Shown here: positions 8,037-11,520 of the stretch, in pieces
Layout: the number at the start of each line of letters is the position of its first letter
Numbering within the stretch: position 1 is the stretch's first letter
Assembly: GCA_023430845.1 (NCBI GenBank)
Contig: JAEYYJ010000198.1
Coordinates: forward strand, 1 to 11,520
DNA: 11,520 nucleotides
From: Pseudomonadota bacterium
Lineage (GTDB): Bacteria > Pseudomonadota > Alphaproteobacteria > Rhizobiales > Hyphomicrobiaceae
Reading direction: 5' to 3'
The notes under the pieces: generated by a model
What the model saw: only the letters and a program-made list of their open reading frames with translations
Database searches by the model: none
What the model was told of the DNA's origin: nothing
Made by a program: the position numbers and the translations under genes

Positions 8037-9050
8037 GTGGCAGACCATGAGACATTCGAGCTTGGACCTCTGGCGCTGCAGCGCGGGTTGACGCTGCCGA
8101 AGGCCCATCTTGCGTACAAGACTTATGGCCAGCTCGCGGCGGACAAGTCGAATGTCATTCTCTACCCGACATCCTACGCGGCGCATCATGCCGACATCGA
8201 CTGGCTGATCGGGCGGGATCGCGTGCTCGATCCCGAACGCTATTTCATCGTCATTCCCAATCAGCTCGGCAACGGGCTCTCGTCCTCGCCGAGCAATCTC
8301 GCGGAGCCGTTCGGCGCCGGGCGCAATCCTGTGTTCACGCACTGGGACAATGTGCACGCGCAGGAGCGGCTGCTGCGCGAGCGCTTCGGCATCATGAAGC
8401 TGGCGCTCGCGTATGGCTGGTCGATGGGCGGCCAGCAGACGCTGCACTGGGGCGCGATCTTTCCTGACCGTGTGGAGCGAATCTGCGCCGTTTGCACGTC
8501 GGCGCGCACGAGCCCGCACAACAAGGTATTTCTCGAAGGAATCCGCGCCATTCTCAAAAGCGATACGGGATATCGGGACGGTCGCTTCGTTGCACGGCCG
8601 GTCGAGGCGTTGCGCGCATTCTCGCGCGTCTATGCGGGCTGGGCAATGAGCCAAGCCTTCTACCGCGAGAAACTCTGGTCGACGGTCGGCTTCACGTCGC
8701 TCGAGGACTATCTGGTGCGTGCATGGGAGGGGAACTATCTGCGCCGCGCCGCCGAGGATCTGCTCTCGATGATCGAGACCTGGTACCACTCGGACATCTC
8801 CGACAACGCGATTTACGGCGGTGATCTGGAGGCCGCACTCGGCGCCATCAGGGCGCGCGCGATCATCATGCCGTCGACGACAGACCTCTATTTTACGGTC
8901 GCCGATGGGGAAGCCGAGACACGGCTCATGCCGAATGCCGAGTTCCGGCCGATCGAGTCCATTTGGGGCCACCGCGCTGGCAATCCCGTGCAGTGTGCGG
9001 AGGACGAAGCGGTCTTGCGGCGCGCCGTGGAGGATCTGCTCGCACATTGA
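8037..9050 (+). CDS. MetX-like alpha/beta-hydrolase (homoserine O-acetyltransferase family, substrate unknown)
   Basis: The 337-residue product has the fold and order of the homoserine O-acetyltransferase family: an N-terminal strand region LAYKTYGQL with VILYPTSYAAHHA, the loop IPNQLGNGLSSSPSN, the nucleophile elbow with Ser129 in YGWSMGGQQTLHW, the lid helices (about 160-250), then Asp283 in STTDLYF and His312 in WGHRAGNP, which complete a Ser-Asp-His triad. In true MetX the loop near the oxyanion hole reads like GGCxGSTGP; here it does not, and the His motif is GHRAGNP instead of GHDAF. It is therefore more likely an acyltransferase or hydrolase on another substrate. The GTG start at 8037 is preceded by AGGGGGA (8024-8030) at 6 bases. 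It follows the aroQ-like gene by 38 bases, suggesting the two act in one pathway. Confidence 0.85.
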   Translation: MADHETFELGPLALQRGLTLPKAHLAYKTYGQLAADKSNVILYPTSYAAHHADIDWLIGRDRVLDPERYFIVIPNQLGNGLSSSPSNLAEPFGAGRNPVFTHWDNVHAQERLLRERFGIMKLALAYGWSMGGQQTLHWGAIFPDRVERICAVCTSARTSPHNKVFLEGIRAILKSDTGYRDGRFVARPVEALRAFSRVYAGWAMSQAFYREKLWSTVGFTSLEDYLVRAWEGNYLRRAAEDLLSMIETWYHSDISDNAIYGGDLEAALGAIRARAIIMPSTTDLYFTVADGEAETRLMPNAEFRPIESIWGHRAGNPVQCAEDEAVLRRAVEDLLAH

Positions 9051-9112
9051 CGCAAGCTCTCACAGCAGTGAACATGGTGGCTCCGGCCGTCGAGCTCTGC
9101 GGCAGTCGCGCT

Positions 9113-9130
9113 CCGGCGGCTGCCGGATTT
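9113..9130 (+). terminator. Possible terminator of the aroQ-like/MetX-like operon
   Basis: CCGGC (9113-9117) and GCCGG (9122-9126) pair around GGCT and are followed by ATTT, about 60 bases after the MetX-like stop. An overlapping longer alternative, CGGCAG with CTGCCG (9100-9105, 9120-9125), could compete. The T-run is short, so support is moderate. Confidence 0.4.
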
Positions 9131-9208
9131 GGCCGCAATTACTGGCTATCGAGCTTTGCGAACGATGCGAAAGGTGAAGACTCACCAAGAATTTACCTGC
9201 CCATCCCA

Positions 9209-9238
9209 TTGCCCGTCACCCGCCACCGATAGTCTAAT
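9209..9238 (+). promoter_or_regulatory. Candidate promoter of the methyltransferase gene
   Basis: TTGCCC (9209-9214) and TCTAAT (9233-9238) are spaced by 18 bases and resemble sigma-70 -35 and -10 boxes. They lie about 115 bases upstream of the ATG at 9355, after the hairpins that probably end the previous operon. Motif match only. Confidence 0.4.
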
Positions 9239-9354
9239 CCGCACCGAACCCGTCCTCCCGCGGGGGCGTTAACCGAAATGAAGCTCGCAATCCGATGGTG
9301 AGACGGCAGCCTGCCGGTCGAACCTGACAACCACGACACAGAACGAGGAAATCC

Positions 9355-10233
9355 ATGGATAGAGTTCCGACGCGTGCGTCGACGACGGCGTCTCGAGTGC
9401 TGCCGGCAAGCGCTGGGTGGTCGGGCAGGGCCCGCGCAGGCTTGGCAATGTTCGCGGGCGTCTTGCTGGTCGCGACGGCGCTTTCATCCGCCGCGCAGGA
9501 ACAGGGCCAGAAGCCCTATGAGCCGCAGGTCGGGCAGGCAGGCAAGGACGTCGTGTGGGTGCCGACGCCCCAGAGCCTCGTCGACAAGATGCTCGAGATC
9601 GCGAAGGCGACGCCCAAAGACTACCTGATCGATCTTGGCTCGGGCGATGGCCGCACGGTGATCACCGCGGCGAAGAAGGGGCTCACGGCTCACGGCATCG
9701 AATACAACCCGCAGATGGTCGAAGTGGCGCAGAAGGCCGCCAAGGAGGCCGGCGTTTCGGACAAGGCCACCTTCGAGAAGGCCGATATCTTCGAGAGCGA
9801 TTTCTCGAAGGCGCAGATCATCACGATGTTCCTGCTGCCTTGGATCAACGAGAAGCTGTCACCGAAGCTTCTCGAGTTGCCCGCCGGCACGCGTCTCGTG
9901 TCGAACACGTTCCAGATGGGCGACTGGCAGGCTGATGAGACGGCCACCGTCACCGAGGACTGCACGAACTACTGCAAGGCACTGCTGTGGATTGTGCCGG
10001 CCAAGGCAGGCGGCACGTGGCAGCTCGGCGAGGCGGAGCTGAAGCTCGAGCAGAAGTATCAGATGCTGACCGGTACGCTCGGCCCCACCGAGATCAAGGA
10101 CGGGCGCCTGCTCGGCACTCAGGTCAGCTTCTCGGTTGGCGATGCCAAGTACACGGGCACGGTCGACGGCAAGAGCATGACGGGCACCGTCAGCGGCGGC
10201 CGCAATGGTAACTGGTCGGCGACCATGAAGTAG
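9355..10233 (+). CDS. Exported or anchored FAM173-like SAM methyltransferase with C-terminal beta module
   Basis: The 292-residue product begins with a basic region (Arg3, Arg7, Arg14, Arg25, Arg27) and a hydrophobic stretch at 29-47 (GLAMFAGVLLVATALSSAA) that reads as a signal peptide with cleavage near Ala47, or a membrane anchor. Residues 64-215 form a class I methyltransferase core: VPTPQSLVDKML, motif I DLGSGDGRTVI (93-103), GIEYNP (114-119), KADIF, then FLLPWINEKLSPKL and SNTFQMGDW. This order resembles the FAM173 group, whose eukaryotic members methylate lysines of mitochondrial proteins. Residues 219-292 are a beta-rich module (WQLG, GTLGPTEIKDGRLLG, GTVDGKSMTGTVSGG) with an autotransporter- or lipocalin-like look. 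AGGAAA precedes the ATG. How a periplasmic enzyme would obtain SAM is unclear; anchoring with a cytoplasmic catalytic domain would need the opposite topology. Substrate unknown. Confidence 0.82.
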   Translation: MDRVPTRASTTASRVLPASAGWSGRARAGLAMFAGVLLVATALSSAAQEQGQKPYEPQVGQAGKDVVWVPTPQSLVDKMLEIAKATPKDYLIDLGSGDGRTVITAAKKGLTAHGIEYNPQMVEVAQKAAKEAGVSDKATFEKADIFESDFSKAQIITMFLLPWINEKLSPKLLELPAGTRLVSNTFQMGDWQADETATVTEDCTNYCKALLWIVPAKAGGTWQLGEAELKLEQKYQMLTGTLGPTEIKDGRLLGTQVSFSVGDAKYTGTVDGKSMTGTVSGGRNGNWSATMK

Positions 10234-10267
10234 GCGCCAAGCGCGAACTGCCTGAAAGATCAATCGG

Positions 10268-10300
10268 AGGGCTGGTGCGCGAGCGCCGGCCCTTCTGCTT
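10268..10300 (+). terminator. Strong hairpin terminator after the methyltransferase gene
   Basis: Positions 10268-10293 form an 11-bp stem (AGGGCTGGTGC against GCGCCGGCCCT, with three G-T pairs) closed by a GCGA tetraloop and followed by TCTGCTT. It starts 35 bases after the methyltransferase stop and separates that gene from the symporter gene. Confidence 0.75.
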
Positions 10301-10403
10301 GTGCGCACCTTGATGTGGCCGATCCGAGACCCTTTCATGGGGCTGCGCGTTTAGTCTGATGGGGCGCAAAAGACGCCGGGGGAACAGACGAGGGCGAATT
10401 CAC

Positions 10404-11520
10404 ATGGCGGGCCTCACAAGCACGGAAATCGCGATCATCCTGGCCTATCTCGCGGCCACCTACGCGATTGCGATCGCATACGCGCGCGCTGAAGGCCCCC
10501 CGAAGAACGTCGACGACTACTTTCTCGCCGGTCGTACTCTGCCTTGGTATCTCGTCGGGTTGTCTTTCTACGCAACCAACATGTCCGGCTCCAGCTTCGT
10601 CGGGCTCATGGGTGCCGCCTATGGAAACGGGCTCACGGTCTTCCACTACGAATGGACCGCGGCGCTGGTGCTCGTGATATTCGCCGCATTCATTCTGCCG
10701 GTGTTCCTGAGAAACCGTCTCGTGACGGTCACCGAGTATCTGGAGCATCGCTTCGATCGACGCGCACGTCTCGTCTATTCGGGCTTCACGCTGCTGACGA
10801 TGCTGCTCGTCGATACGGCCGGCGCGCTCTATGCCGGCGCGGTGGTGATGCAGGCCGGCTTCGCAGCCATCGACCTCTGGCTCGCGTGCATCCTGCTGTC
10901 GCTGTTTGCAGGCGTCTACACGATTGTCGGAGGGCTGCGCGCGGTCGTCGTGACCGATACGATTCAGGCAACAGTGCTCATCATCGGTGCGGCAGTGGTG
11001 GGATACTTCGCGCTTGCGGCGGTCGGCGGCTGGGATGCTCTCCTCGAGAAATCGAGCGAGCGCAATGTCACGCTGTTCCAGCCGGCCGATGACAGCTTCC
11101 TGCCGTGGCCGGGCATTCTGGGTGTCGTGATCCTCGGCTTCTACTACTGGACCTTCAACCAGTATTTCGTGCAGCGGGCCTTGGCTGCGCGCTCGCTCGA
11201 GGACGGACGCAAAGGGGCGTTGTTCGGCGGTCTGCTCAAGATCCCCAATCTCTTCCTGATGATCGTTCCGGGAATGGCCGCGGCCGTGCTCTATCCAGCG
11301 CTCGACAGCCCGGACAAGGTATTTCCGACGCTCGCCTTCGAACTTCTGCCGATAGGATTCCGCGGGATTGTTCTGGCAGCGATGATGGCGGCGATCATGT
11401 CGTCGCTCGACAGTGCGCTCAACGCAGCAGCGTCGCTCGTCACCGTCGATTTCGTCAAGCCGCGATGGCCGGATCTGGGCCAGCGGGCGCTGATCCGGAT
11501 CGGTCGCACGGTGACAGCGG
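10404..11520 (+). CDS. Sodium:solute symporter (SSS family), 3' end outside window
   Basis: The frame from ATG 10404 stays open for 372 codons to the window edge. The product is an inner-membrane symporter of the SSS (SLC5/SGLT) family. It opens with a first helix STEIAIILAYLAATYAIAI, then the family stretch DDYFLAGRTLPWYLVGLSFY followed by NMSGSSFVGLMGAAY (substrate and Na+ site helix), VTEYLEHRFDRRAR, and GGLRAVVVTDTIQ. Further on come FYYWTFNQYFVQRALAARSLEDGRKG and AAIMSSLDSALNAAASLVTVDF, whose serines correspond to the second sodium site. The FNQY-x-QR-LAA stretch is nearest to the sugar-transporting branch (vSGLT-like), but the substrate is not certain. About eight or nine helices are inside the window, and the rest is cut off. 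A moderate AGGG ribosome binding site lies 9 bases before the ATG. It is transcribed separately from the preceding gene, judged by the terminator between them. Confidence 0.92.
   Translation, partial: MAGLTSTEIAIILAYLAATYAIAIAYARAEGPPKNVDDYFLAGRTLPWYLVGLSFYATNMSGSSFVGLMGAAYGNGLTVFHYEWTAALVLVIFAAFILPVFLRNRLVTVTEYLEHRFDRRARLVYSGFTLLTMLLVDTAGALYAGAVVMQAGFAAIDLWLACILLSLFAGVYTIVGGLRAVVVTDTIQATVLIIGAAVVGYFALAAVGGWDALLEKSSERNVTLFQPADDSFLPWPGILGVVILGFYYWTFNQYFVQRALAARSLEDGRKGALFGGLLKIPNLFLMIVPGMAAAVLYPALDSPDKVFPTLAFELLPIGFRGIVLAAMMAAIMSSLDSALNAAASLVTVDFVKPRWPDLGQRALIRIGRTVTA

Larger units (their letters stand above)
9051..9354. other. Intergenic region before the methyltransferase gene
   Basis: This stretch of 304 bases has no credible gene. 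It holds possible end-of-operon hairpins for the MetX-like gene: CCGGC/GCCGG (9113-9126, followed by ATTT), with an alternative pairing CGGCAG/CTGCCG (9100-9125), and a smaller GGTGA/TCACC (9173-9186). It also holds a rightward promoter candidate at 9209-9238. Confidence 0.55.

Noticed and set aside
8031..9047. 338-residue open frame on the minus strand opposite the MetX-like gene
   Set aside because: Mirror frame of a gene with a clear catalytic triad; His/Arg-rich sequence without recognisable motifs.
8037..9050. Naming this gene metX
   Set aside because: The fold and triad fit the family, but the GGCxGSTGP-like loop and GHDAF-type His motif of homoserine acetyltransferases are not present, so a specific name would overstate the evidence.

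Overview
The window looks like chromosome of an alphaproteobacterium, probably of the Hyphomicrobiales (Rhizobiales) group. It has high GC and strong codon bias toward G/C third positions, an OxyR/KatG divergent pair, a 6S-like RNA, and an intergenic palindrome of a type I recall as common in rhizobial genomes. The genus cannot be named from the sequence.

Left edge (1-616): the minus strand carries a tRNA-Ser(GGA), immediately followed by the start of a phage-type tyrosine recombinase that runs off the window. This is the classic layout of an integrated element inserted at the 3' end of a tRNA gene, with the element extending to the left and the core chromosome to the right. Three GCCACCCCA repeats and a candidate integrase promoter lie between the two genes.

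Core block (617-3244): after about 390 noncoding bases come murA (peptidoglycan precursor synthesis) and an EamA/DMT-type 10-TM permease on the plus strand. A hairpin terminator closes this unit. It is followed by a structured stretch at about 3348-3482 that I read as a candidate 6S RNA (ssrS) with its own promoter.

Peroxide-defence block (3489-6901): katG (catalase-peroxidase) on the minus strand and oxyR on the plus strand are divergent around a 166-base control region. OxyR keeps both redox cysteines, so H2O2-dependent activation of katG is the obvious reading. Two hairpins separate katG from the facing 6S-like gene.

Metabolic block (6905-9050): a small CYTH/triphosphate-tunnel protein on the minus strand converges on oxyR with only 3 bases between stops. 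Divergent from it is a two-gene plus-strand operon, both genes starting with GTG. The first gene is an AroQ-like (type II dehydroquinase fold) protein with the catalytic residues kept but two substrate-binding positions changed. The second is a MetX-like alpha/beta-hydrolase lacking the usual homoserine acetyltransferase motif. This pair is the best candidate for an undescribed function in the window.

Right part (9051-11520): a gene with its own promoter encodes a predicted exported or membrane-anchored SAM methyltransferase (FAM173-like core) fused to a beta-rich C-terminal module. It is closed by a strong 11-bp-stem terminator. A sodium:solute symporter (SSS family) follows and is cut by the window end.
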